From contig OX485807.1 of assembly GCA_950295325.1 (NCBI GenBank), forward strand, positions 44,236,440 through 44,300,439: a stretch of DNA of 64,000 nt, read 5' to 3'. The stretch's first letter is position 1, and each line of letters starts with the position of its first letter. Source of the stretch: Polytrichum commune. Its lineage: Eukaryota > Streptophyta > Polytrichopsida > Polytrichales > Polytrichaceae. This document shows, piece by piece, positions 1-13,510 of this stretch. A model generated the notes under the pieces. That model was not told the DNA's origin, did no database searches, and was given only the letters and a program-made list of their open reading frames with translations. A program made the translations under genes and the position numbers.

Positions 1-753
1 AGCTTATTACCGGGCTTAGAAGGCTTAGATGCCACCTTGATGGATCCCATGCGGAATGACTACAACAAGCTCATGGTCATTTTTGACAAGCTATCGGTCA
101 AAAACCTAAGCTATGTAGCCTAGAAATGTTGAGAGTTCGAGATTTCATTTTTGTGAGCCCCAAGCCAATGAGCTTTCAAGCATTCTTTGGCTTCACATGA
201 TTCCTTCTTTGTTAAGTATCATTCCCCTTTTGATATCATCAAATAGAAACAAATATCATCAAATAAAAACAAATATATTTGGCCGGCGACGAAGCCTGAA
301 AAATTGCAGCGAGTGGACTGTATACAGTAGCGCCTGCAGCCCTCACTAATACTCCTCCACAAAAATATTAATGGCCGCGCAAAGCAAAATATAGATTCTT
401 TCAAATATTTGGAAAAAAGGCCACAGGTGCAGCTGAGCCGGAATAAGCCGGAGGTCTCTATAAAATGAAATGGTGAAAAGAAAATGTCACACTTTGAGCA
501 TGGCCACTTGACACTTGCTCAAAGTATTAGAGCTTGAAAATTGCTCAAGCTCTCAATAATTTGAGCTTTGGATGAAAGCGTTTCAACTCCAGGGAACAAA
601 TTACCGAACATTGCAAGTTCAAGCTCTAATGTAATGCGGGCCTCGACATCCTCCTCTCCCTCCCTTTGACATTCTCCAAACAAATTTAGGCAGTCAAGCT
701 CTAAACAAAATAATTTGGACATTGGAGAAGAAAAGCAGGGTAGAATAACTTAC
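1..753. other. Intron or 3' continuation of the ABCC gene, no exon seen
   Basis: The transporter exon ending at 754 is followed on the minus strand by a good donor (GTAAGT). The next expected exon should encode the ABC signature (LSGGQ-like), and I cannot find it in these 753 bases on the minus strand. It therefore lies left of the window, or the gene is broken here. A 67-codon minus-strand reading frame at 519-722 shows no transporter similarity and I treat it as intronic. Confidence 0.5.
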
Positions 754-3700
754 AATCTCCGTGTCATGGCCTGCAGGTAACTGCGATATGTCATGGTCCA
801 ATGCACATGCGGTGATTGTCTCATTATACCGCACCTCATCATATACACTACCGAACAGGATGTTTGATCGTATCGTGTTATTTAAGATCCAGGGTTGCTG
901 AGGTGCGTATGCCACTGGTCTGTCCGTTTTAAAGGTCCCTGCCACACACTATAAACACGGCCGAGATGCTTACATACATGAGACCTGCTTGCAACAACAA
1001 ACATCTTATTTTTTGAAGTGAGAATATTTGATCAATCCTCCTGAATCAGTCAAAGTGAGAAGATTATCGTACCTCCATCTCACCCAAAAGTGCCAGAAGG
1101 AGTGAGCTCTTTCCACTTCCAACAGGACCAACTATTGCCACAATTTCACCTCGCTTGACTTCAAGATTGATTCCTTCTAAAGTTTCAGTCTCATCGGTAA
1201 TTTTATTTAAAAGTTGCCCCTTCTTCCCTGCTAGTGCATGGGCTTTGAGATCTCCAACCTTGTCAACTTTCGTATCTTTCGAAGCACCATTCTTCGCCTT
1301 TTCATCGGCACACCTATCCTTAAGGATCCATGAGAACTCCCCATCAATGACAACAATTGCTGCATCTGTTGTGGTGGTTGGGACCTAAGACATGCATTAA
1401 AGAGTCAATCTCCATGGTGACTTAGAATGCAACAGAGAAAACACGCAATCCTCCTATTAGATGTGCACATTTGATTGCAATATGAGACAAATTTGACAGG
1501 TTTGTGTCTAATTTGAAAGTACCTATGCAACTTTGAGACAAAATTCACCTCATCATCAGTGTCACCACGGTTACTTAAGCCTTTTCCATTGGGAAGGTCA
1601 AGGAGCTTTTGAAGACGTTGAATTGCCACCAGAGACTCTGATGCAAACTGCACGCCTGTCAAAATGCCATGGATGACGAAGTTAGATTCAAAGACGTAAT
1701 TCTCTCTGTTACATTTCAGGCATAATGTCAATAGTGTCAGGTTAGTGCTGCGGCCATTCATTGCATCTACCTCTAAACTAGTGCAGTCATGTCGTTAGGT
1801 TCCATTTGTGATTCCAAAATGTGTAGCTTACCTGTAGGGGCAATTCCAAACAAACGCACAAGAATGCTGAAGAGGGCTAAGATTGTGAAGGACCGAGTGG
1901 GTGTCAACGCCGCTGTCCCATTTAATGCAACATACGTCCCAAAGGTGGCCAGTGAAGCCAGAGGGGTAACTCCATCCTGCAAACACAAATATAGTCAGAT
2001 TGACCTGAGTAAATGCCATTTCGTAATCAATTTCATCTAACAGCTAACTCAACCTTGGGTTTTGAGTTTCTCTATTTCTGATGTTCATCAATTTAATCAA
2101 GAAAAATGAAGACTAGTTTCACGTGAACTATGTGGGCGATACCACCTGTTCCAGACATTTTTGCAAACCCTATAACATCTCCATAGATGTTGAGCGAATT
2201 GGGTAGACATTATTACCTTGAGGGTAGATGTTGAAGCTCGAAAATAGGCAGCTCTTCTGATCCAATGCATCTCGATGGCCCTCAAGTCACTAATTCGCTT
2301 CAAAAATGCTGCAGTCCATCCATTGTATTTGACTACACGGACTCCGGTCAAAACTTCATTCACAGATCGCACCCGAGAATCTGTGTACACTATGGCCCTC
2401 CGGCGGAGCCTCCCAACAAGTTGAGCAAGCTTAACCTGATGGATATGCGCAATATTTATGAACAGATATGCCACAAATACATGATGAAGAAAGCACGACC
2501 TGTAGTCTAAAATTTTTTTGCATCTACAAGAAGAAAAGTGCATTTCAAGATTGCTACTAGAGTTCCATTAAATTGGTCTTCTCTGTACAAACATGCAACA
2601 CAATATGAAAAAACGATTGTCGCAAAGATTGCCAATGTCCCATCGATTGAGATTAAAATATCTTTTTCCTGAACTCACGTCAGTGAGAATTGAAGAAATG
2701 GAGGTTGATATCCAACATCCGAGTTGAAGTGGATAACCAGCACACAAGTCTACAAAAGTCTGCCGACTTATTCCAGTGTTCACATTTGAAGTTTCAAATT
2801 TCTCAAAAAAATCGTAAATTTACAGAAGCTACATGCGTCCCGACATGTAAATGTGGAACATTGTCTGTGGTTGGGAGTGGTTAGACTTTCTCAAGAATTC
2901 AATAGAAAATGAAAGGAAGGATGAAGGCAATACAGGTTATGAGTACTTCCTAAAGGATTTCAGTGACAATGGTTTACAAGTTCGAGCTTCTCTTGGCTAC
3001 GTTAAGATTACATAACTGTCATATTCATTGAATCATTGCAATTATGAAACCAAACAGGCAGTGGAACTACGAACCTGTAGAGGTTGAGTGAGAAAGACGA
3101 CGAAGACCCCAGGTAAACCTGCAATTCCAGCTTCATACAGTACAAGGCCCCCAACGACAACTATATCCACCATGCCAAACCAAACTGCAAATCCCAAATA
3201 AATTTTGAAATTCAATAACAAGTAGGCTTATTGAAAAACAAACTGTGTTTATAGTAGGTTAGGCAGCTAGAGCATAGTGTGAAATTGAATTAGATCCGCA
3301 GGATCATTTCCATCTCCTATATGAAGCAGTGTAATGTTGAAGAGCAGACCCATTTCTGCACAAACTGAGATTTTAAGCAATGACGGTTGCAAATCCTGGC
3401 TTCTATACGAAACTGTATTCCTAAGCGTGCTTACATGGAAAGAATGCAGATAGCACTAAAATGTTAATTCCTGTACTGGCAAAGACTGTGCAAATTGGTA
3501 AAGTTTCTCACCAAAGTGGAAATATGTGGCAGCATCAACTACCTTTTGAGTGTCATTAGTGACCAGATTCAACATGACTCCTGTATTTGTGCTCACCAGG
3601 GACACCAACCGCATATCTTCAAGCTGCACACTTACAAATGATTAGTTGCATTTGTTCAAATCTGATCAAAACATGGTCAAATTAGGTACAGAGCCAATCA

Positions 3701-4887
3701 TGTCCGAAAGAAAAATGCTCCTCGTACAAATTAAACGCCAACTCATTCAAATTGTTCAAACTAAGACAGGTCACAGAACAAGCACATCTGTGTCTGGGAA
3801 AAATAGATGACAAAAACCTTCTTGAAAACCGCCATAGCAATAGTCGCACGTGCTCTCATTCCAAATCTCTGGCCAAATGTGAAGCACATGTGCTGTGAAA
3901 TGCTTTGAGTTTCTGATGTCACCAGCATGGCAACCACTAAAATTGTAGCCCACCACCATTGGAGGCGATCAGTCCCACTCTTTTGTACAACTTGAACTAA
4001 GGCCCTTAGAACATACACCTGCACAATTACCAGTCACCACCGCAGAATGTAAATCCCCATTCTCTCCTCTCTTGGAATCTTACAATGTGAGCATAATTTC
4101 AAACAGCACAAAATCCTCCACAAATTATGAGGTTATAAAACTCCGAAGCCGTTCAAAATGTCAAGGTAGAACAAATACAGTCTCTGGGTCACCAAATCCT
4201 TCCTGAAACAAAGCATGTAATTGGACCTGCCACATGCCCCAGAGAGTCCTTCTTGCAGGACAACAAGGCCCAATCTCTCAGCCTATAAACTAACGTGATA
4301 ATAAACTGACCTGTAATACAACAGCTGCCAACCAGATTGGCTTACAAAGACCGCTTAACAAGTATTCTTTACCCATGCATCGGTAAAGCAGCTGCCAGAC
4401 AGAAACCCTTTTCGGATCCATCACGTTCTTAGATTTCCTTTTCTCATCCTCGACAGCCCTAATCCACTTCTTGTGACATTGAAGTGTGCTCTCTTTCGGA
4501 ATAAGGTCATACAAATCTTCAGCCTGCCAATTATACAGACCCAGATCAATGAGCATATAAAACACATGTCAATCATCAAACTATGGAAATCAAGAACCTC
4601 AAGAATCAAGAGATTCGAGCAGAAATCATCAACTCCTAATTATGATTATGTAAAATAACATTAGCCTCCAAAGTGCTTCCTATAGGTAGGAGCCCAACCT
4701 CCAGAGGCTTCTTTTGTCCAGTTGTGATGAGAGGTTGGACCCATTGCCATGTCAAGAAGCTGAATAGTGATGCTTTAAGCAATGGACTTGGTCCGCCTGT
4801 CATCACCCTCCCTTGTTCTCCATCTTCAATAAAATCCTTGACCATCGCATGACTCCCACTCTTCGCTTCCATTCCTTCCGCTGCCAT
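754..4887 (-). CDS. ABC transporter subfamily C (MRP-type), N-terminal half: TMD1 plus part of NBD1
   Basis: ATP-driven export pump of the ABCC/MRP family, expected in the vacuolar or plasma membrane. Exons read on the minus strand: 4887-4660, 4523-4311, 4018-3818, 3623-3512, 3184-3075, 2435-2217, 1976-1832, 1655-1549, 1384-1073, a probable 7-nt microexon 984-978, and 938-754. All have GT-AG borders and phases join, giving about 613 residues. The first membrane domain contains family-typical stretches such as [16 protein letters not shown] and [23 protein letters not shown]1 has Walker [10 protein letters not shown] and Q-loop YAPQQPWI; the visible part stops at GHDTEI, just before the signature motif. 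The pre-TMD1 segment ([14 protein letters not shown]) begins only about 40 residues from the chosen Met, so this is a short type without the extra N-terminal TMD0. NBD1 carries an unusually long insert between [14 protein letters not shown] and the Walker A strand. Substrate cannot be told. Confidence 0.87.
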
Positions 4888-6560
4888 TTTTCAAGCCCGG
4901 AACATTCGAGAACCTTCTTCCCTACATATACTGTAAACAATTTCAACCCATTTTCAACACCATCAGCCACAACCCGGTGATGGTAAGGGGACCCTAAGAA
5001 AAAATAATTTGCAATAAAAAGGCTCCCTCGCCCGCTCAATCTGCCGAAAATGATGTTATGTCAAGATGTGTTTCCTCTACATGCGTCCGATTGCTTGCAC
5101 ATAAGCAGGCATAAGGCTGAACATGAATCTTTGGCCGGGCAAAGTGTTTAAGGGCTCTTGCGCCATCTTGCGCTGGAGTAATGTGAACACTTCCCCATTA
5201 AAAATCATGGTCATTCCATAACGGCATGGGTTGAAAGAATTTAACCTTAAAAAATAATGTTGAACACCATGTCAAATAGCCTCAACATCCAATTGGCAGA
5301 AAATCGAAGTACTAGCGTACATGGTTGAGATTAAGAAACATGGTGGAGATTAAAAACGGTTGTATGTGGTCACAACCGGATTCTGCAAGGAGCTTTCTGA
5401 GTGTAAATGCTTGAAAAACTGCTCCAATTCAATAATACCTCGAGATTAATGTGCTACCCGAAATAGACCTCCCAGTCTGCAAGAATCGTCTCCCCAGTCA
5501 ATTCTCCAGTGTCTCGAACACATCCTGTCGAAGAGAACTTTCGTACATACGTTACAAATGAATTTCCCAAATCTAAGAATCCCAAGCTTCCTCTCTCTTC
5601 CTGACCAGATTTAAACCAAGGTCATAACAAGAAAGATTCATGAGATGATGAATGCCCGAAACCTTTGGCAGTTCCAAGATATGATCATATCATGATCAGA
5701 ATATCATAACTGACTACCACTTTGACGCAAGTAAAGGCTCCTCCCAGACTCATGTAATATTGCAACTTACGAATAAATATATGCCTCTACCAAGAGCTCG
5801 CCTGTTTCGAGTAAGTATAACATGGGGGATGACTCGATGCTGATGATGAGAAGTACCTAGCACTGATGCTATTTTTTCGAAAGTTCGAAGCCAACCCGTC
5901 GGCGGAATAATACTCCAAGTAAAACAATACACAACACCGTCTGCATTCAGGTCGCAGAATCAGTGCCATGTGCGCTCTCTCCTTATCCTCTCCTCTCAAT
6001 CCGTTCATGATAAGTTAACTTCCATCCGTGTCATCAGCCCATTTAATCCTGGGCTTGCAAATTTGCAATCCTCTCGAGTTCAAACCCGAGCTTCTACATT
6101 CTCCTCTCCGCGTGTCATAATTGGAGACATCATCAACACTCTCCGACACCGAATCACCGTCGAAATTAACAACTCAAACGCGACATCCATACATACATAA
6201 CCCCACTAAAACACATGAAAAGATCCGAACCGCCTCCGACCCGGACCCAAGCCGCCGCTTAACTATGTCGTAACAACTTACCCTCTACATGATGATAGCA
6301 TACTTACTCCAAATTCTGCGCACCCAATTCCCCGGCCAATGTTCGAGTCACACCAGAATTGCAAAACTTGTTGCTATGTCGATTCCCATGTGGGACCGGC
6401 CTGGCTGGCAAAGTGGAGCTGCTCTATTTGTACCAGCTACCGCTTGGGCCCCGCTTCCGGCCAGGCCAAAAACTTTTCTGACACATTGTGCGATCAGGAT
6501 TCAGGAGTGAGGCCAAAAAACAAAAGCAACAGGAATCGCGGGCACGCTGCGGCCAGATGG
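4888..6560. other. 5' flank of the ABCC gene, no gene recognised
   Basis: Region upstream of the transporter start codon, presumably holding its promoter and 5' UTR. I see no convincing TATA box at a fixed distance and no second coding region. The short reading frames on both strands have no recognisable motifs. Confidence 0.4.
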
Positions 6561-6599
6561 TGCGAAGCGCTCGTCGTGCCTGGTTTCGCGTCAAAACGC

Positions 6600-6880
6600 A
6601 GTGACAGCGCGGCTGAAGGGTTTAAGGCACCGGGTAGAGCGCGGGCCCGGGGACTGGGAACGAAGGCGAGCACCGGGTCCGGGCCGATCGCGGCGCGGGT
6701 TGTGGGGTTTAAGGCACCCGGTCCAGCGCGGGCCCGGCGTTCCGAATGAAGGCGGGCACTGGGACCCGGCAAGTCGCAGCACGGGTGTGGGGTTTGAGGC
6801 TCCGGGTCCAGTCCGGACTGGCCCGTGATTCTAAAAGAGGGCGCGGGTGCGACCCTGTTCGCAGCGCGGGTGTGGGCCAT
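6600..6880. repeat. GC-rich minisatellite, about 86-bp unit, three copies
   Basis: Copies are anchored by gtttaaggcac/gtttgaggctc at 6620, 6707 and 6792 (spacings 87 and 85). Each unit also contains GCGCGGGCCCGG-like and GGCGGGCACyGGG-like stretches. The block is far richer in GC than anything around it. Overlapping reading frames in several phases are by-products of the lack of AT-rich stops and are not called as genes. Confidence 0.75.
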
Positions 6881-8208
6881 AAATTTAAATACATCCCTTA
6901 TGGAATCATACTTTCAAACAGTGCATGCATGGCATGAGATTTTTCTTTGACAACACTCCATATAACCCATAAGTTTGTGCTGATATCAAGTGAGTCTCCC
7001 TTAAGAAATTTAGGATTTTTAATGATATTTTAAGTGTTAAATTATCCCAAAAAAGAAATCTACATGTTATAATAAATTGTCTTACATTTTCATCTTGGGT
7101 AATTATGGTCAGGGCCCAGCTCAAAGAGGTGGGTGTCTAGCCCTCGCCAGAAGTGTGGGGTTTAAGGAAAGGCAATGTTTAACATGGTGGCAAGGACATG
7201 CATGGAGTGCATGGTAGGTGTGTAGGGGTCACGTGGTATGTAGAGTAGACGAGAGGCCCTTTAGGATAAATGTGACTGTATGTCCACTTAGGTCCCATGT
7301 GAGCCTCGATTTAAGGGTGAGTTTACATGGGTCCAAGACCAAAGAGAATCCAAAATCAAGCAATTCTATTGGTCGAGAGGAAACATTCGGACTCAGTCCT
7401 CTACACTATGGTTTGGTTCCAAGATATGAAAGAAAGAGGAAATGATGAAAATGTGACATCACTTTCTTGTTGAATCTCAGCAATCTTCACTCAAATAAGA
7501 TATTGCTCTTAGTTTGAGGAACCATTCTTTGAAATTGGGTCCAATATTGAATCCAAAAGTCCCTTGACGGGTATGTTGGACCCCAAGTTTCTTGAGCCCA
7601 AATCCCAATGTAAGCCCACCCTAAATTAGACATTGATTGCAATGTGGTTAGAGTCTTCTAAACTGTAAGATGTTTCTTCATTGTAGAGTGCAAATTGAAG
7701 AGAGTTGTATAATGATAACCATTTAAGAACATGTTTGATTTAGGTCCACATGTTTTAGTGCATTTTAATATACAAATTTTTTTTTCGTCACCACTTAAAC
7801 AAGTAGGATATGTGGTCTTATTGTCCACGGTTCCAACTCCACATCAATTTAGGTTGTTGGATCACATCGGGATTCCTCTCATCAAATTAGCCACTTGCAA
7901 ATCACAAAAATGGTCATTTCAAAAAAAATTAAGTCATAGTGGAGATCCACAAATGCTATAAGAGACCAACATGAAGATTGCACCTTTCTCATCAAATGGT
8001 CACATAGACTATCCCAATCATCATGTTAACTATTGAACTTAGAATGAATAAATATATAATGAGCATGTTGTCCAATTCTTCTCATTATAACACATGTTTT
8101 TTTAGGGGTTTCTTCTTAACTACAAGCCTTTGCCATATACCATGATGACTTAAAGACATGTGTTCATTTGCAAAAAAGTGACCATATAAGGTCCATGTAT
8201 CCTACCTA
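6881..8208. other. No gene recognised
   Basis: AT-rich sequence with only short reading frames on both strands, no recognised domain, no RNA gene and no well-defined repeat. Confidence 0.4.
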
Positions 8209-8397
8209 CATAACATTATTCAGTGGTTATTAATTGTTTTATTTTAATCATTTTCAATGACAATGCTTCGCCCAAATCTCACTCGTTTCTTAGTTTGAAT
8301 CTACTTACTAACAAGCATCCATAAGGTATAATTCTAGCACCTTACATGACATATTCCCAACCCCACCCACATGGTCACTCAATTGATCAATGTTATG
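8209..8397. mobile_element. Inverted-repeat MITE, CATAACATTATTCAG family, 189 bp
   Basis: The left end CATAACATTATTCAG is answered at the right by an imperfect inverse (caattgatcaatgttatg). The copy at 38920-39108 has exactly the same length and shares an internal ATTCCCA-n-CCCCACCCA stretch near the right end, so the two are relatives. Shorter foldback members with the same termini lie at 46.2, 47.2 and 52.9 kb. I could not assign a target-site duplication. Confidence 0.6.
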
Positions 8398-11300
8398 AGA
8401 TTTTTAAGGAGAGAACTTTCTATTACATAATAATTCTATAAGAATAAGGCAACCAAATTTATGCTAATATGCATAATGCATTTGAGAAACCGGATAAGGT
8501 TAGGTCGGAAATACATTATTAGGTGTTGGTGTGGGTAGATGCAAGTTATCATATGTCCATATACATATGGATAGAAAATACTTCATCATCCACTCCAATA
8601 GAGATTGCTTGGCTAGGGATTTGTGGTGTCTACGTTAACTCATCCATTATGAAGATGAAAATGTGTTGAATCTATCATAACATGTAAACGAGTACTTTTA
8701 GACTCCAAGAGTAGAGTCAAAGATCCCCAAATTAGTAATGGTGTTGTCAAATTGAAAAGGCTCTCAATCTTGTAAGGGACATTTTTTACTAGAGCCCTCT
8801 GTCCATGATGGATGAGTTTACGCAAACGCACAAATCCCAAGCATGTTTGCTTTGTTGACTACTTGACAAAAACAAAAAGTCAACGATGTCTCATGTCCAC
8901 CCTATACTTATCCCATTGGTTGCTTGAAGCTTATCCCATTGGTTGCCTCTTTGTTGGAGCTTTCTTGGTCTTTTCTTGTCTTCTTGGAGCGGTTGCCTTT
9001 TGGTTGGATGTTGTTCGTTGAAGGGTCGTTTACACTACAAAGATGGTTGTGGTCGCCGTGGTAGCATAACATTACTCATATGTAGGTTGATGCACCACAG
9101 GGTCTGGAATTTGCTAGGCATTAAGCCCCCATTTATTCCGGGCTTTTCTTGCTAAATGAATAGTACCCAACCTGAGTATTGTTCAATGCACAACACATTC
9201 ACTGATAGGTAGTCAAAACCAGTGGGGGTTACTGAAACATTGTTGAACAATAATGTATTATGAAATATTGTATTTGAAACTAATAGCCTACATGTGCATC
9301 ATGTCGTTGTGTTGTAGGTGTGGGCCCAACGTGGCACCGTGGCTTTCATTTGCACCTGCTAGGCAAGTCTCTACTATTTCAACTTTCCATGATTGTGGGC
9401 ATATTTGTTTTTTTGCCATTCAATGTCTTACTACGAACTCTCATATTAGAAAGGTAGCATAGTCAAGAGGTTGAGTAACGTAATGAACATTTAACCACAA
9501 TAAACAACCCCAATTACAATGTTTACAATCACACTTGTCTTGTGTGAATCTTTGTGGTAGGGGTCAATGGTGGGGTCAGCCTTCAAAGTCGTAATCTATC
9601 ATTGGCAGCCTTGGACTTGAGAAGATATTAAAGTGATTATTTTTCTTGTTGGCCTTGGATAATAGTGTTTAAGTGGTGTTCTCCTCAACTTTCTCTCGAC
9701 ACCTCGCCCTTGATGCAATCTAGTGATGTCACATGAGCATGAACAACCATCCCAAGGGCGGTTAACCATGTAAGGAGGTTGATGGGGTAAGGAGTGGTCA
9801 TGGGAGTGATCATGGGAGTGATCATGGGAGTAGTTAATAATTTATTGTGTCTCTTTCATGAATATAGGATGGAATAAAGTAAACCAATTCCGTTACCACA
9901 ACCACCCCATGCTAGTGTAAATGGCCCTTGATGAGTGTGTTTTAATCAATTTAAAATGTGTATTTGAACTATAAAACTTCCATTTTTGGCAAATTGCTTC
10001 AAAAACGACTTTGTTCATATTTAACTTAATATTCAATTATTATTTCTCGATCAGTTGAATATCTTAATGCTAATGAAGTTTTAGCTTTAAATATACAACA
10101 TGTGTGCCCTTGAATACAAATACACATGTTGTATTTCTATCATCAATATCACATATGAGTGTAATTTAATTTCACCCTTGACATAAGACAATGCACTTGA
10201 TAAAGTTTCAAACCCCTTAACTAAAACTTTTGATTTGAAGAATTAGTTAGGCTTGTCAAAATTTTGTATATACATTGTGCACTTAGCCCCTATGTCCTTT
10301 AAGGGTTGAAGAGTACCATGACACATGTTGTATTTGTATTAGTCATGAGACATGCAAACGTGGAAAGACATGCTTTTGGAGTCGCCAAATCTCATGCGTT
10401 GAAGTGTACAACAATGTTGTCTTGCGTTGGTGACATATCTTTACAACACAAGATGAGTTGCCTACATCTCATATGCTTGTAGTATTTAGGGGTATCATGC
10501 TAGATTGATAGTGATGACACAATCATGTTGTATTAATTGAGTAGGATGTGCTAACTTACATTCACGCGGTCATGTTATGTCATATAAGATTCATGTGTGA
10601 TTGGTTTACCCAAAAACATTACATGAGAAGGCCTTGAAAACGAGACAACCCATGACAAGCATAAGGGGAATGGGCTCTCATTCACATCAATGTTACTTTT
10701 CATTTTGTCTAGAAGATCGATGTCTTGCAATGTTGCCGTCTTGGTTGTTTTGCTTTGTTGTGGGTTGAAAATTTCCAAATGTCATGTCAATGTTGTCTCT
10801 GTGAACATGCTTCATTTGTTGGTATATGTCATGTTGAAGCAAAGAAAGCCTTGGTTGTGGTAAATTGCAAAATATCAATTCTAGTGACCTTGATCTAGAT
10901 GGATGCCATGAAAATTGCCACCCCTACAAAATTTGTTGTAATGAATGGATACCAAAAATACATGTATTATGATGAGTTTGGACTATGTGCTCCATTTACA
11001 AATATTATTCTTAGTTCAAGAGTCCATACAATTGAAAGGATCTACACAATTATCTAAAAAGAAAAATAAGATGTACTTTGACCTCTCATAATTGTTGCAT
11101 CACAATTCCAATTTTAAAACTTGAATCACTAACACGATTCCTGATCCATTCCAACATTGGAAATGCCCACAATAAGTTCACATACCTTCAACAGAATTAT
11201 GGGAAACCATTAGAAAATATCCGTTTGATAGTTCACAAATGCTCCAATTTAGCTTTATGTCATTTTGGATGATTTTATTTTATTATTATTATTTCACTTT

Positions 11301-13510
11301 AATACATAGTGCTACTAAAGTTGACACATTTTGGCCCTTTTGTCTTGATGCCCAACAAGTGATGTTCAAGCTTTGCATGAAGACCAATTTAAAGGCAATA
11401 ATGCAAGCACTATTTGGTGATCTCAACCCCTCAAGACGTGAATATAACAAACTATTGTCTCCCACTTCTTGATGGAGTAAGTCATGTCAAGTTGGCGGAG
11501 ATTGCGCCACACATGTGCTAGGGAGTAGTGTGTATGATGAGAGATGTTTTTTTAGAAATCAAGCTCATAACATTACTCATAGCATTGTTGATGTTGTGGT
11601 TGTCAATTGTTTGATTTAGGTTGGGGAAAACTGCACGGTGTGGATTGCCAGCCCCATGAGTTGGGGAAGCTTTAAAGTCAAGTCTACTCAAACTCTATAT
11701 TGGGGAGGTCAGCCTATAGGGCCTACAGGGAGGGAGAGTACTCTAAATCAAGGGTGACATGCTTCTCTAGATTTTATTTTTGTTTCTTTGACAATTTCTT
11801 ACCGTGTGGAGCAAACCATTGTATATACACATCTGAATTACATAGGGGTGCATAGGTAAGCATCTTGATAATGTTATGCTTCGCAATGCCCTTAATGAGT
11901 CATTGCCACTAGTTATACAAACGTTTATGCAAAAGCTCTACGCCCTCATTGATGTTCCATATGACAAGACAAAGTTGATATGTGGCTCACCTTAGTAGAG
12001 AGAACGAGGGCCATGAGAAAAAATAATTCAAGTTACTTGTGGTCATGGAGGGTGGTCCAAAGACCATGAGCAAGAGAAATACACATATTTTTTTCAAATG
12101 CCTTGGTCACAAGATAGAGTGGAAAGTGGACTCAAACCGGCATGCAATGCTCTTCATTGAAACATTTAAAAATAGATATAAACATATACTTTTAAAGTGA
12201 GTTTTACCAAAACAATCAATTTCTTTTGTAAAAATGGATGTATTCTTATGATACGGTCATTGTATTTTTTGTGAGACAACCTATTTGGGTTCTCTTGACC
12301 ACCAAATACTTTGCATTGATGGACATGTAGGATTTCATGTCACTATCTCATTCATTTCCAATGTGCTCACCAATGGCCTCTTTTAATTTTGGTGGCCTTG
12401 TGTAAAATGAAGTGGGATGCCACTCACTTCTCAACTAATGAGAGTTTCGAAAAATGATGGTTGCGGTCATTAGTGACCATTACCATTGATGAATAGACAT
12501 TACAGGACAATGGAATCTGTGCTTCTTTTTGCACCCTTCACAAGCCAAAAGAAATGCATATAAAGTCTAAAATTAATCTTGCCCATCAAAAGAGAAGTGA
12601 AAATGGAAAAAATGCCCATCACATGGAAAGGCAACATCTTGGCAACCATTACCTATCAACCATATCCCATAACTATGGGCAAATAATGTTGTATCATGTA
12701 ATATGTAAGTCACGCTTCAATTTCATAATTACTTAGGAGATACACATCAACTTCTACACTTGTAAGTGACACCTAACCAAACCCAATTTGAGTTTGTGTT
12801 GAGTTTTCAATGTGATTGTGATAGTGACAAGAGATAAATTGAATATAGAAAAATAATTCACATGATCCTTAATGGAGCAATTGTGAATCACGTCTAAGTC
12901 ACAATTATAGTTTGCAGTGTCCCGACAAATTTTTGGGCATGATCGGTCAAAATCCTAGTGTTTCCAAGTCCAATTGGTTACATAATATGATCTTTCAGTT
13001 TTTCTTTATTGAATTAAAGGTTTTTCTAAAGTCTTGAACTTCCACTGGTTATTCCTCAAACTCAACCAATTTATTTGTAACTAACGGCCAGTTCTCCCCG
13101 TTCATTGATAGTTTGTTGTGAGATGGGTGTTTAGAAACAATTTGGAGGGGCGAAGCCTAGCAAGGTCGGCAAAAGGTCAATAATCATTGCATCATGTACC
13201 CTACAAATTGATTTGATGTATACTACCATTAGGCCACTAAACCATTTTTCAGTAAGCTAAAATTTCATCTCTTTACAATTCTACTTCAAACTTGACATGG
13301 GATGAACTCTCATCAAAGAATTAAATATGCTCTGATGATTGTTCCACAACTCTGACCATAGTGTGCTTGTGAATCTTAACACATGATTTCTTATTTCACC
13401 TTATTTATACAAAAGGTTTCCTAATTTACATGTTTTCAATGCATCAAAAACTTTCAATCCACAGTGTTATACATGATGAAGAAGTTCTTATAAATTTGTC
13501 ATAGCAATGG
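8398..13510. other. Gene-free AT-rich stretch
   Basis: Five kilobases without a credible coding region or RNA gene. It holds minor repeats: a duplicated cttatcccattggttgc near 8910-8945, a 15-bp repeat near 9800, and a short hairpin of ACACATGTTGTAT near 10090-10132. Short reading frames have no recognisable motifs and codon content like their surroundings. Confidence 0.45.
9793..9833. repeat. 15-bp direct repeat, about 3 copies
   Basis: The unit tcatgggagtgatca/tcatgggagtagt is repeated head to tail. It is a short microsatellite-like expansion without visible function. Confidence 0.7.

Noticed and set aside
6339-6880. Overlapping 75-136-codon frames in several phases over the GC-rich minisatellite
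   Set aside because: Open because of high GC; Pro/Gly/Arg-rich in all phases with no domain.
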